Shown here piece by piece: positions 38,201 to 52,596 of a stretch of DNA of 64,000 bases. The notes beneath the pieces are model-generated. The model was not told the origin of the DNA. It saw nothing but the letters and a program-made list of their open reading frames with translations, and made no database searches. Position numbers and translations under genes: made by a program. The number at the start of each line of letters is the position of its first letter. Within the stretch, counting starts at the first letter, position 1. The stretch comes from Mesocentrotus franciscanus (Eukaryota > Echinodermata > Echinoidea > Camarodonta > Strongylocentrotidae), in assembly GCA_037976565.1 (NCBI GenBank), contig CP137670.1, forward strand, positions 12,982,600 through 13,046,599, in the 5' to 3' direction.

Positions 38201-41200
38201 TATACATGTCTTGCCGGCCGAATGCACTGAGCCCGAAGACGCATGCGCAGAGATAGGGACTTTTAGATTTGCACGACGAGCGCACCTTCTGCGTGGACAT
38301 CCTTTTAAGGCAATGTTACGTCCTTTTAAGGCACTGCCGGGCAGACTGTCAGTCCCGCCAGTGCCTTAAAAGGACGTCACATTGCCTTAAAAGGATGTCC
38401 ACGCAGCAGTCCACGTCTCGTCGTGCAAATCTAAAAGTCCCTGAAGCCCCATGAAACAGGACTTATAACTATAAAAATACTCCATCGGCCAAGCGAAAAT
38501 TTCGCCCATATATGGATTCAACCCTCATGAACATTCATACTAAGTCTCTACTTCCTGCATTGCTGGATAGGGGAGAGTCAGAAAAAATAGACGGCGTGTT
38601 TATCGAGGGGTGAAGCTCATATATCGAGTTTTATTCCATGGAATTTCATATTTATTTCACTGATATCAAGTTCATAATAATTGTAGTTAGTATGGAAAGT
38701 TTCATAACGATATTGGCAGTAATAAAGGCGCAACGCGAATTTTAAGATTTTACATTCTAGCAAACACATGTTCGGATTCACGTAGATGTCCGTTGGTTAT
38801 TCAAATAGAACGGGCCGCTAATGATATGCTAATTGGGGTGCTCCGCTGGGCCTGTATACTGTGAGGGTTTGGAGTCATCAAATTGACAAGAAGAAAACCC
38901 TTAAAAATTATTGATAAGAAGCACATACACTCAGGGCTTAAATTAATCCAAGGCCACCAAGGCCATGGCCTTGGATGCCCTTTTGATTGGCCTCAATGCC
39001 CCTCTCATTGGCCTTGGAGATTTTTGGTGCCCTTTCCAATTCTTCCTATTTGTGTTGTAATATAGGAATGTGCCCTACAGAAAAGTGGCCTTGCCCTAAA
39101 AATATTGAAATTTAAGGCCTGTACACTCCACACAGAAATATGTACATCATGTACTGTATCATATGTATGGGCTTGAATCATTGTTGCAACACTAATATAT
39201 TTACAGTATGTCCTTTGGCAAGACATTTTAATCTGCATGTCCACTGCAGATTTGCCACACTCCACCCAGGTGAGGTAAACAGGTAGCTGGCAGGAATGAA
39301 CATCTTTAAAATGCTAGAGTGCTGTAATGGCAGCTGTGCTAAACTCAGGGTAATAACAATAACGATGAATCACCTGGAGGGTGTTTCACAAAGACCAAGA
39401 TTGACTTTAAGTTGGACTTAACTATGACAGGCCATTCATGCCAAGTGGTTGCTCTCACCATTGGTCTCTCAATTATGATCTTTAGATGATATTTTTTCCT
39501 TCAATAATGAACTATCAAAAAATGTAAATTCTGTAGATTTGTGACCACGATTTATGCGTCCCTTGAGAGACCAATGCCTGTAAATGGTGAGAGCAAACAG
39601 TGGCATGAACGGCCTGCCATAGTTAAGTCCAACTTAAAGTCGGTCTTAGACCCCGTTCTCATTCACTTCGTTGGAGCGGTCTAACTAAGACCCGTTCCTC
39701 AGGAGTGGTTCTTAGGTGAGTGAGAACGGTCAAAGTGGTCCAGGAAGTGGACTTCTGGACCGCTCCAGAAGACCACCTCGGGAGGTGGTCTTGAGGAACG
39801 GGTCTTATTAAGAGCGGTTTGGACCGCTCTAACGTGCAATGTGAACGGAAGCGTACTTTGAACGGAAGTGAGCTAGTGACGTTCCGCGAAACATGTAGTA
39901 CGGTACATACGGTTTGTATTCCGCGCACGAACAAATTGACCCGCTGACCTGAGCTGCCATATCAACAAGACCACTTTGACTCGTGGAGCGGTTTGAGCCA
40001 TAAAAAACTGCTCGGAGTGTGAACGCTCGCAAACCGTTCCTCAAGACCCGTTCCTCTGGAGCGGTCTAACTAAGACCACTTTCAAAGTGAGTGAGAACGG
40101 GGTCTTAGTCTTTGTGAAACACTCCCCAGGAGTGGCAATGTGCCAGATATGCACTAGACTGTATCATACAAGACTCCGCTATCATTATTATCATTCTCAT
40201 TAATATGTAATCCTCTCAAGGTAGATTGAAGATATTGTTGCTGGTAATAGGATTAGCATGTACTGGAATGTCAGAGCTACCAAGTGTCACGCATCAAGGG
40301 TCTGAAAAACGCTATCACGCATGCTCACGCATGACGTGGCGCCCGATTTCGAAACGTACGCCATACGCTTTACGTACACTATACCCTCGCCCGCGCACTC
40401 GTGCACAAAATGTCATGCATACACATGTAGCTGATCTTTGAACTTGGCATCTCTGGAATGTGTGCATGACATGTACATTTACAGTACACTGTATGTACAT
40501 TAATGAAAATTCTAATTCGAGAAGATACACGAATATAACATAGAAAACTGATGAGCTTGCTTTATTCTGTCAGTGTCGCTAGAATTATCCATGATCATTT
40601 CAAGGCATAAAACTTTCACGAATATGAACCACTCATCAAGATTGCGAACGTTTCACATATATCTGCATCGATACACTGCAGGCAAAAACGTTTTGTCTGA
40701 AGTTGCAAGGCATAAAAACAATGAAAAATCAAAATAGAAAAAATTAAACCCACATCTGGAGTGTCATTTTTGTTTAACACCGGCCGAAACTTCATGGCTT
40801 TAGCAGTGTAGATGCTCACGCTCGAAACATCGGTGAACTATTCCGGTTTTGGGACACATGACTTTCTTGCTTCTGTGCTACCGTGTATGCAGGGCAGCGA
40901 CAAGTGGCACACACACAAAAAAAAAACAGAATAAGCAAACGCCAAAGGTTTTTAAGGATTTTTCACGTGGTGTTAATGAAGTTCAAAAAACTGATGGTTT
41001 TTCAAATTGTTTTTTCTTCAATGTGAATGGACCTTATGCAAACATTTTAAAACATGCAAAAGTTTCTAGTTATACAGTATGACTAGCAAGGGTTAGTTCT
41101 CATTGCAAACTTCTACAGACTGACTTTTCCCCCTGGGGCAACAACAGCATGCACAGACAGTGAATCAAAACCCTACTCGCTTGAGTGAGCAAAGAATTCA

Positions 41201-44200
41201 ATATTGATTTCTACATAAATGTAAAACCAATTGATGAACGAGTCTGCGAGACCCTGCATACCCACTCTTAAAACCAATTGGAAAATACATGTTGAGAAAT
41301 CAAGCAGCCTTCAACGTCTTACTAAATCAATGGGTAGCCCATTGTTCTATTATTCTGGTGAAGTGGAACGCAGACGAACGTTTGTTCAGGCCAGCTCACT
41401 ATAGACAGTGACATTGTAAAAGAATGCTCAGACTACATGAAATTTATACAAAACTGTACGAAGAATCGTTGTATAAGGTAGTGAAAAGGAGCATACAAAC
41501 TAGAACATTTGTAAATGTATAAAGAAAAACTGTGTAAAGGATCATATACATTGTAGTAAAAGGCGCGTACAAAATCAAAATCGTATTAAACCAGGCTGGG
41601 CTTATAGAAGCCCAGCCTGGTTTAATACGATTTTCATGAAACAATGATTAGACTAGAGTGAAAACCAGCTTTTTTCATCGAGTTTTCGTTTGAAACTATG
41701 CTCAAACATCCGTTCCAGTATATAACGTTCAGACTACACATGTAAAACATAAATTACTTATCATATAGCTTTACGATTCTGGTGTAAATTTTGGTAGTCT
41801 AAACACAGGGTTCATCGCTCTGCTTTGGGTACTATACAATCAAAACTTTACATGCAGCATGCATAGCAAGAAACATTTGTGAATTTCGCGAGTAGTTTAC
41901 ATATACGAAGTTTCATGCCACAAAATGAATGAATCACAATCGACACACTGCTGAATTTTTGCTATTCACAAAAAGTTTCTTGAGGTAAAAATGGCCATCG
42001 TTTACAAATTGCAAGAAATTCATGTGGCAAAACTGTGCAAGAATTTAATCTTTGTAGTCAGTCATGCACACACACCTACAATGTGCATGTACAGGTAGCT
42101 TTCCATGGCTTTTCACAGCTATTTATACAAATAATATTGGGAGTACGCCTACATTTTAAAAGTAATGGCCACAATTTTGAATAACACAGCAGTAATGGCA
42201 TGCTTGAATCATTACACAATTATTATTGTCAAATTTAATATGCAAACATTCAAGGCCTTCACACATATCATTTGTTGTTATTGACTAATAAGGCAAATAT
42301 GAAATTTATGAACTTAATAACCCACTCACTCTCTGGCCGAATATCTCAATACTGTAGCTACATGTACATGTACAGTATGTTCATATGAGAGTCTGTAAAT
42401 TTGTATGTTTCACTTGTGGTTTTTAACTTCAATATTATCTTGTTAAAGGTATACTGTAGACCAGTTTTTGAAACGCCCCCCTCTCAAAAAATGAAATGGA
42501 AGCTCTTATTACCAATCATGTGAAAGTACCCGGTATATGTTTTGACTAATTAATACGTGATGATACAAATTTTGCCGGGAAACCGCCTACTAATTGATAT
42601 ATTTGGTAAATTATCATATCGATCCGGACTGGATAAATATCGCGTAGTCCATACATCTTTCTGTGTACACTGCTTGTAACTTTACCAAGACCGGGCCAAA
42701 TTTCTTATCATTTTGATGATTCCAGAACCTTGCAGTACACACCAATACTTATATGCTAGATGATCAACCTTTTCTGATCGATTCCACAACGTTTCTTTCA
42801 CAATGCAATCGCATGACCAGAACTGGTCTATACCTTTAAAGGCCACGTTCATATACACTGTATGTAGTGAAAGGAGAAGTCTGCTCTGATAATCATATGG
42901 TATTAATAAAAGCAGAATAACAAAAGAAACAAATAGGGAAGTTTGAGCATGATCAGACTAAACAGGAAAGTCATGAACTTTTGAAGTTGTCATCAGTAAA
43001 ACACAAATTGGCAACATAAACTTTCACCGACCTGTTTCTCTCATGTTTCTGCTTCGACTTAAACCAACTTAGTATCAGGGTGGACTTCCCCTTCAAAGTT
43101 TTAAACCACAAGCGGTCATGTGGTTATCATAACTACAATTGGCAAAGGTCCTCACTCTATTAGTTATGTGTCATGTGGATGCAATTGATTTTGAGGTTTT
43201 GTCAGCTTTAAAGATATACATGTACACCGGTAGTGGCGGTTCAAGGGTTTTGAGCGCAAAATATCAATTCAATATAGTTTAAATATTGCCTTCAGAGGTT
43301 TAGATGGCAATACTTCAACCTAAATTCGCAAAAAAGCAGAAATATATGCCAAAATGTTCAATGTTGAAATGGCTTCGCGATATCTATCCAGGCCGGATCG
43401 ATATGATAATTTACCAAATATATCAATTAGTAGGCGGTTTCCCGGCAAAATTTGTATCATCACGTATTAGTCAAAACATATTCTTTCACATGATTGGTAA
43501 TGAGAGCTTCCATTTTCATTTTTTGAGAGAGGGGCGTTTCTAAAACTGGTCTTTACCTTTTAAAGTTATGTGTCATGTGGATGCAATTGATTTGGAGGTT
43601 TTGGCAGCTCATACATGTACATGTACACTGTAGTTTAATATAATCACTGTTTGCCCAGTTTGTAGAGGTGTTGTGGTCTAGGCCCTAGAGTACAAGTCAC
43701 TGGACTTTAGATCACACGGTACGGGTTCAAATCCCAGGCCGGCACTAATGTCCTTCGGCAAGACGTTAATCTTAGACCCCATTCTCATTCACTTCCTGGA
43801 CTGATCCAGGCTAGACCCATCCACTGGATTGCTCCAGAGGTACACTTCGTTTACAAGTATGTTCACACTCACGAGCTAGACCGCTCTTGTTGCTGGGGTA
43901 GCAAAGCTCAGCGGGTCAAATGTTTCACGCGGAATCGAAAACTGAATAGAGCGCCTCATCTATTCTAGATCACCTTCTCTTTCTATCCGTCCTTATGTTA
44001 TTCTGTTTTTATCATTTACCCTAGGGTAACTTGCCTCCATCTGAACAAGACTGTTGATATGTCGGGTAAGCATCAGGCAAGCTTTCAGGTTGTAAAGAAC
44101 AACCTTTGTTTAATTACACTGTAGTATGCATACAATTTGAATATGGTAGTATTAAACATTAGTCTGTTATGATGCAATACACATGGCAAAAGAGATGACC

Positions 44201-47200
44201 GCGTGGCCTCAAGTTTATAACAGTAACAGTGCCGCGCAACCATTGCTTGAACATCTACATGTAAGTGGGAACACCCCTTGCTGTGGATAATTCCCTTTCA
44301 CACTTGAATGAGCCGAAGCTCTTTTGCTGGCTGGAAAAGGTCAAGGCAGTCGTCGGATAGTGCATCTTCTTATTGATGCATTGCTTATTCAGTTTTGAAT
44401 TATTAACAGGGATCCATGCAGGTATTAAAAAAAGAAACCATCAGCGTGTTTCTACATGAATACATGTAGTACTATTTAGTAGACTCGGAAAGTAATGGTA
44501 TTGTATACCCGAATGGACAGGGCAAGTAAACGCTAATGGAATTTAACCAGTCTGTTTCTAGATCGGATATATCTGGAAAGTGTGCGCTCTGAGTAGTAGG
44601 CTAATAGTATTGCACGGTGTCACGTGACCCGTTACTAAAATACAGATCAGTTTCTACAGACCTTAGAAGGCAAACGTAACCAAAAAAAAAATCCCCCTCT
44701 GGAGACAGGTATGCTTTTGAATAAATAAACAAATAATAAATCATTAATAAATTAATTTCTAAGAAAGCTTTGTAGGCCCTTCATATATACATGTACATGT
44801 ATTCATACCATGTAATAAATTAATAACTAGTTCAATTAATCTCCCTCCACTTAAAATTTTAGTCTGATTCATAAAACACAAAATAAGTTAAAGTACTGAA
44901 AGTACATGCACTATTATACCTAGAACTTACAATAAATGAGGGATAAGTGTTCAGGCATTGAAGGGTGTCTTTTTCAGGTTTGGGTGTTTCTGATTTTACA
45001 TGGACAGGGGCCTTTTGATGAGATAATTGAGCGATTTACAATCAGATTCTAATTAGAACTAGTATGGCCTAGGATACATGCACATATACATGTACATTAG
45101 TTTTACGTTGTGAACAGGTACCCTGAGGAGCTGTCTCCGATTTCATTGACCAGTGGGCAGGGGCAGAGGTTCTAGAGATCTTGGTGATTATTTTCAGTTA
45201 TGAACAGGAATTCTCAAAGCACTTTGTGTCTTCGATTTCACGGTGCACTGGAAAAGGGGCCTTATGAGATAACCCAGGTATTAAATTAATCATCAGCTTC
45301 CAGGATCTTAAATAATGATAATTTTTCAGGTGTAGACAGGTATTCTCTAGCACTTTCAGGCTGGGGAATCTTCAATTTCACAGTGCACTGGACAGCGGCC
45401 TTATGAAATAACCATGCCAGGGTATAAAATTGATGATAAGCTTCCAGCATCTCTCAAAATGATCATTTTTCAGGTGTGGTAAGTATTCTCAAAGAAATTT
45501 CAGGCTGGGTGTCTTTGACTTCACAGTGGAATATTAGACAGGGGATTGTGATCAACTTCTAAAACCAATGGCAATGAATCCTTTTCTGGTGTGGACAGAT
45601 ATCCGCATCACTTTACAGCTGTAGTGTCTTCAATTTCATGTGATGGAAAGGGCCTTATAAAATAAACCAGGGTATTGAATTAATAACCAGCTCTGAGCTT
45701 CCATCATCTGTCTTTCACTGTAGAAATACATGTAGTTAGGTTCACACGACAAGTTAAGTTTGTAATTATAAACTTCAAAGTTATCATGTACTTTAAACAC
45801 TGTACGGACACACTCATGGTTATGAACCTGTAAGTTGATGTGAAGTTACAAATCACAATAGATATTACGGTTTAATAGCGTGATAACTACGAGCAGAGCA
45901 GCAGGGGGGTCCTCACACGAAGTTATGTGCCGTGCGGACAAAATTAATTTTTGCCAGTTTTTAGTTAAAATGAATGTTTTCCTCAGCTCGTACAGTAGTT
46001 TGAATAATCATTGTTTCGGACCCATGTGGACCCTCTAGTTGTTAGTGGATCGTTTCTTTATAACTTCAAGGGTTCTCAAACTTAAAGGTTATAAACTACG
46101 ACGATACCAGGTGAACCTACATGTACATTTGTAGCTAACTAGCTATTGATTAATTTTCAGGTGTGGGCAGGTACATGTACATGTACATGTATCCCCAAAG
46201 CACTTTAGGGCAGGGGGATCTTCGATTTCACAGAGCACTGGCAGCGGCCTTATCAAACAACTAGGCCAGGGTATGAAATGATATAGCTTCCAGTGCTCTC
46301 AAAATGATAATTTTTCAGGTGTGAGCAGGTACCCTCAATGCACTTTAAGTCAGGGGTGTCTTCGATTTCACAGGGCTATGGACAGAGAGTCTTATGAGAT
46401 AGCCAGGGTATAAAGATCAGCTTCCAGTGTCTCTGGTAAAAACATTGAAATCAGATAACGCAGTATTAAACCTGATAGGATCCAAAGCGACTGACTGTGA
46501 GAGCTGTCTGGCCGACCACGTTCAGACTATTGAAATTCACTGTATAGCTATACTATTCAGTGACAGGTTAAAATTCATTCTCCAATATACTTATTGCACA
46601 GAATAACAATTACACAGTGTAGTTGCTTAAAAAAATATTTTGAGATGTTTCATACTGAAGAAGAAAGATTCAAGACCAGATTTTCCCTGAGAAATTTTTC
46701 TGAGATTACGAGAGCTTTTGCCAGTTTCCACAGCTACATCCCTCCACTTTCCTGGAGGGTTGCTGACCAGCAAATAATGACATACATTATACTTATACAT
46801 GTATGTATTTCTTCCAGAAAATTAAAGCAGATAATTTACTTTATTTTCTATACAGTATCAGATTAAATATGTCATACTAATGCATAGCGCAGTCCACTTT
46901 ATAACGCACAAAGCAGAGAAATGCGTACATTATACAGTGTAGCTGAAATAATAACATGTACTTGCGCAGCTAACAAAGGATATTCATTGTCCTCCAAAAC
47001 CATCCTTCCTCCCCAACTGTAGACATAACATCCACACAAAGTACATGTGGATGTTCTTCTTCTTTTTTATCTTCTTATTTTTTACCCCTATCTAAAGCCC
47101 CTCAGCCTCAGGTGTCTTTAAATTTTAATTACATTTGCTGACGTCTCGTCTGCTATCTGTGTACACATGTATGAGGTTAAATAGAGAGTGGATACAATGT

Positions 47201-50200
47201 ACTGCCCTAGTGGTATGATACATGTAGCATTATTCCGTTAGCCACTGGATCATTAATTTTCTATTTTTACTGTTGTCCATACAGTTGTTTTTTTAATTTC
47301 CCTCACATGAATAATAAATCCAATCACTAATCTTGTCCGACCGAGGAGTTAGCCTGTACGTGTGACGGTGTGCATATTGAACTCCTTGTCAGACCATAAA
47401 TTTGCAATGCTGGTTTACTGGACAGTGCTTTAAAGGGAAATCCAACCTTGATAGAAAACTACTTTATAATTTATATACAATATACATGTACATAATTATA
47501 GAAGAAAGCAGAAAATTCAGAGAAGAATACTGGTGAAAGTTTGAATGAAAAAATTGGACAAGATATGAGAATTGTTTAACAGTTGCACTCACTGTATGGG
47601 CTCTTCAAATTGGCTGAATCGGTAATGTCTCTGTGATGTACATGTAGCTTTGGACAACTTTCCCATAATTTGTTCCATCACACAAAATGACTAAAATTTC
47701 AATTTTTCAAAAATATATGACTCCGGACTTGTAATAATATACTCTCCATAATATACTTTGAGAAGTGCCCCAAGGGTGAAGGCACTTGGGAGAAAAACAG
47801 AAATTAGGGGTATTAATGAACTCGACAAACGGGAGAGTTACATGTAATCCATCACTACGTCACAATCCACTGACAAAGTTGCCAACTTGAGATTTGCATA
47901 GCTGTAGTGATCTCACATTTCAAACATTCATACGTTTATTTACTTTTGCCACTCTGTTTATATTATTTTTTTGCTTTCATACTAATGAAATTATTACAAG
48001 GGTTGGATTGCTCTTTATGCCTATGGTACCAGTAATAATTCAAAACTACATGATACATGTACAGTACACGACCCTGACACAATATTAAAATCTTGCTGAC
48101 AAGTGACATTTCTTTTGTCCCTTCTTTTTTTTGTGCTGGTATTATAAACTGTTACTTGTTATGAAATAAGAGATTGAAACAATATAATTTGCACGCAATA
48201 CTGATAAGTTTAAAAGCCAATCTGTTATTTGATATGGATAGGATTTTTGTTACGGGTATGATACTCAATAACGCCTATTAATAGGTCAAGGCTCATTGTG
48301 TAGAAACATGTACCGGTATAGAAATATGTGCAATACATGTACAGTACATGTAAATATAACGTTTATGATCAAAGCCATTAATTAACCCTTTCAGAACAGG
48401 ATTTATTTTTAGAGCTACATGTACATGTACATGTTAATTGATCACATATCATTCTTGAAATTGGCAACAAAAACATTTGTTGTTTATTGCTACTTTGTGA
48501 AAATAAAATGAAATATCTCTGAAGAAAAAAAATTGTCAACTGTCAAGTATGTTTTAACTTTTCAAGTATGCTGTCAAAAAGTTGAGATATACCAAACTGA
48601 TTTTTTTTCAATTTGATGTTCTCCATAAAATAAAGATTTGTAGCAAAGTAAAAAAAAAACTTTAAAAATCTCTTTGAATCTAGTAAACCCATACCATGGC
48701 AAACAGTAGACCCTGAAGCAGGTTGCTGTTTGAACAATAGCTGGCAGAAGGCCTGTCCTCAACAGCTCGTTCATCAGCTTGAGATTGCCAAATAGCCTGC
48801 TAATTCTGACTTGGAAAATACAGTAAGCCAGAAGTTACAAATATTTGCCAAATAGCGGGATAGTTTGCAAACTAGCCCGAGATATCTTGGGATGATTATC
48901 TCGACCAAATATCCCACTACATGTAATTGCAACCGCGGGCTGATGAAGACGCAAACTAGCTGGATAATTTGCGATCGGGATAGTTAAAATAGCGGGTTAT
49001 TTGGCAATCTCGAGCTGATGAAGACAGGCCTACTGTAGAGTAGAGTGACAGGGAACCTTATACAAGAACGCTTGAATGAGCAGGGTATTATCTTCGTAGA
49101 AGAAAAGGGTGTGCTTTGAAGTAGAACAATAGTGGACTGTCACCGCTTCAATGAGAGAGAGTGTGGGTTCCGAATCAGTCATGAATAATGCAGGAAAAGT
49201 TAGCTCCATGTAGGCTGATATCAAGTGGTACGCTGGCACAAATCCTAGTCAGTTGTTCTGAAACTTCAATACCGGTAATACTACAGTGAAACCTGTCTAG
49301 TATAAAGTCTTTAAAGACCGCCCAAGGGAGACAAGAAAAGTGGTCTTTACAGGCAGGTGGTCTTTGTGTACAGGTTTCTGTAATATATGTTTCAATGAGA
49401 AACCTTTTCAAGGGAAACAAAAAATGTGGTCTTTGTAGACAGGTGGTCACTAAAAGAAGGTTTCAGTGTACTTTGAAGGCACCTTGATCGTCTCTGGGAT
49501 GAGTACATGCATACACAATATACACTGTACATGCAGGGAGGTGATAGAGAAGGAGTGGAATCAAGCTGCTCTCCTTTGACCCCATGTTCCAAGCGGCCGA
49601 AAAGTTATGCGCTACTCTACAACTGGTTGACCAGGTGGTGAGATAAAAGAGCGCATGAAATATCAGGATTTAGAATTCCTACATCAGAAAATGGTATCTC
49701 AGCAAATGTTCGCTGTCCCTTTCAATGATTCTCATCAGTTGTTGAATGTGTAATGAATTGAACAGCGAACACAAACTTTTGTAATTTCATACTTTTTTCC
49801 AACTGCAAAAAATACAAAAAGCATGCGAAACCACGCATTAGCAAACTTTAAGTTATTGAAGATTGTAAATCATGGATTAAATGACGGGACATTAAAACAT
49901 GCGAAAATAATCGGATTATCCTAAAATATTGAGTTTTTGTCAGGATCTAATTTTTCATTTACCAACTCTGGCACACAAATTACAGGAAGGGCTGAGTACT
50001 AAATTTGAAAAATTGTTTGATGCACTATTCACAATACAATCCCCATACATTGTATAAAGTTTATAATTTACAAGGAAATTTTGCCGGTAATTTAATAAAT
50101 GTGAAACAGGTGCCTGGCCTCCGAAATTCCCCGCAGTGGAAGAGCGGCTCGGAGCATGGAACTTCAAAGCCAAGTGGAATGTTACGCATCCGATTGTTAC

Positions 50201-52564
50201 GCTTTAGAACTGACGCATGCATTTGAATAAATTACAAGAGTTTCCACTCCTTCTCTATCACCTCCCTGGTAAATGTATCTACAATGTACATTACATGTAT
50301 GTGGAACAGGACCTCAGTTTAACATCCTATCAGAGGGACGGTGTGCATCCACTGTAACCTCACCTGTGTGTATACAAAAGGGGAGGGGGAGGTTAACTGG
50401 TTAACACATACAAACATGTACATGTAGCCAAGGCTTTCAACAGTCACCCTCCTGGGTTGAATTTGAACCCAAAAGGCAACAATCTTCGGTTTGATTACAG
50501 GAAGACGATGATTTTACAGACTGTCTGATATTCCTCAAACTCAAACATAATCTCTTGTGGTTTTTTCCTGATATTTTCTCCATACTGTTACCACTCAGAC
50601 CCACTTTCTCACACTGTACAAGAATGATGAAATTTTATTTTAGAACTGATTAATTTAAACAATAGTCAGGACTACTCAAATTAGGGGTGTTGTGGTCTAG
50701 TGGATAACTCCCCAGATTGTGAACCACAGGGTACGGGGTTCGAATCCCTCCTTGAGCACTAGGTCCTTTGGCAAGTGATTAATTTAGATTTGTCACACTC
50801 GACCAAGATAAGGTACATGTGTGTTGTAAATAGGTAGCTCGCAGGAATAATTCCTCAAAATGCTCGAGCGCTGTAAAATGGCACTACAGCCATGCTCAAG
50901 TCAGGAAATAATTATGGAGCACCAGGACTGTCAAGTCTGACAGACATGAGTGGTATAAAGAACCCACTATTATTATCATTAAAAATCACTTGAGGTACTT
51001 AAGGTACACTGTACAAGTGTCTATTCTATACTACATACTGTACATGTACATACATGTACAATAGATTGTACAGCACAGGGGAAAACTTGACGAAGTGATT
51101 ATTTTGGAACCATGCAAAGTTCAACCTTCAATGTAACAATAGATGGATACTCATCAATGCTGCTGTATTCTCTATTGTTAAAAGCCCATTCATTCCTACA
51201 GTGTAGCTTGCAAGTACAGACTCTAATTTGCCACTTAAAGGGCCATCCAACCCTCATAATAAGTTCATTTTGTATGAAAGCAGAAAAATGAGATTAACAG
51301 AATTGAAAAAGTTCATAAACATTTATTTTCTTGGTTATTGACGACGATATACATGTAGATTTGTTTCATACAGGGGTTGTATCAATTGGTATAGAAACAA
51401 TATTTGCAAGTATTACAACTACAACTGTAGGTGATACATGTACTGAAAATTATTAACGTTTTTTAGCACAGGGTAAATGGGAGGGGAGCTCGCAAGATAT
51501 GTCACTGAGTTGCCAATTTGTGTTTGATTAATAGCACGCTCAAAATTTCAGAACTGATTTTTAATCTGTTTTTTGCTCAAACTTTCCCTGGCCTGACTTG
51601 TTTCTCTCATATTTCTACTTCTATTAAAACCAACTTATAAACTGCAATATCAATTCCCCCTTAAGATTTCTTTGACTGCATTGTTTCATACCAGAACTTC
51701 ACTTTAATTTGAAAAACGCAGTTATAATTACTTCAATGAAAATGGTATGGTACTGGTAATGATGTCAAGTTACAGGTACATACCATAACTTCACTTTAAT
51801 TTAAAAAACGCAGCTATAATTACTTCAATGCAATGGGATACCGGAATGATGTCAAGTTACAAAAACAATGTACTGTACAACAGTCACACAGCCAGTAACA
51901 GATGTCTGCAGAGGTTGCTACATGTACATGTAGACCGAAGAAACATGACACTTGAAGAAACGTGGACACAATACCCTTGGTGGATAGTTTATATGTTGTA
52001 CATGTACTGTACCTATGTAGTTGTAACCAGAGTTGAATTTCTAGAAATGGGCGGATCATGTATTGAACTTAACTTGAAAGGATTTGAGATAGCAAGGGGT
52101 GATTAAAAGATTAACAATTTACATTGTAGTGTAGTTGTAGTGTAGTGAACCTCTTCTTCTTCTTCTTCTTCTTCTTCTTCTTCTTCTTCTTCTTCTTCTT
52201 CTTCTTCTTCTTCTTCTTCTTCTTCTTCTTCTTCTTCTTCTTCTTCTTCTTCTTCTTCTTCTTCTTCTTCTTCTTCTTCTTCTTCTTCTTCTTCTTCTTC
52301 TTCTTCTTCTTCTTCTTCTTCTTCTTCTTCTTCTTCTTCTTCTTCTTCTTCTTCTTCTTCTTCTTCTTCTTCTTCTTCTTCTTCTTCTTCTTCTTCTTCT
52401 TCTTCTTCTTCTTCTTCTTCTTCTTCTTCTTCTTCTTCTTCTTCTTCTTCTTCTTCTTCTTCTTCTTCTTCTTCTTCTTCTTCTTCTTCTTCTTCTTCTT
52501 CTTCTTCTTCTTCTTCTTCTTCTTCTTCTACTTCTTCTTCTTCTTCTACTTCTTCTTCTTCTTC

Positions 52565-52596
<32 letters not shown>

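Larger units (their letters stand above)
39208..40205 (+). mobile_element. SINE interrupted by a nested MITE pair
   Basis: SINE body from gtcctttggcaagacatttt through aaactcagggtaataacaat (39208-39375), resuming at about 40127 with aggagtggcaatgtgccaga and an attattatc tail. The intervening 750 bp is two nested elements. The tRNA head is missing. Confidence 0.75.

Noticed and set aside
39659..39934. 91-codon minus frame
   Set aside because: Lies within the Harbinger-like MITE; no transposase motif.
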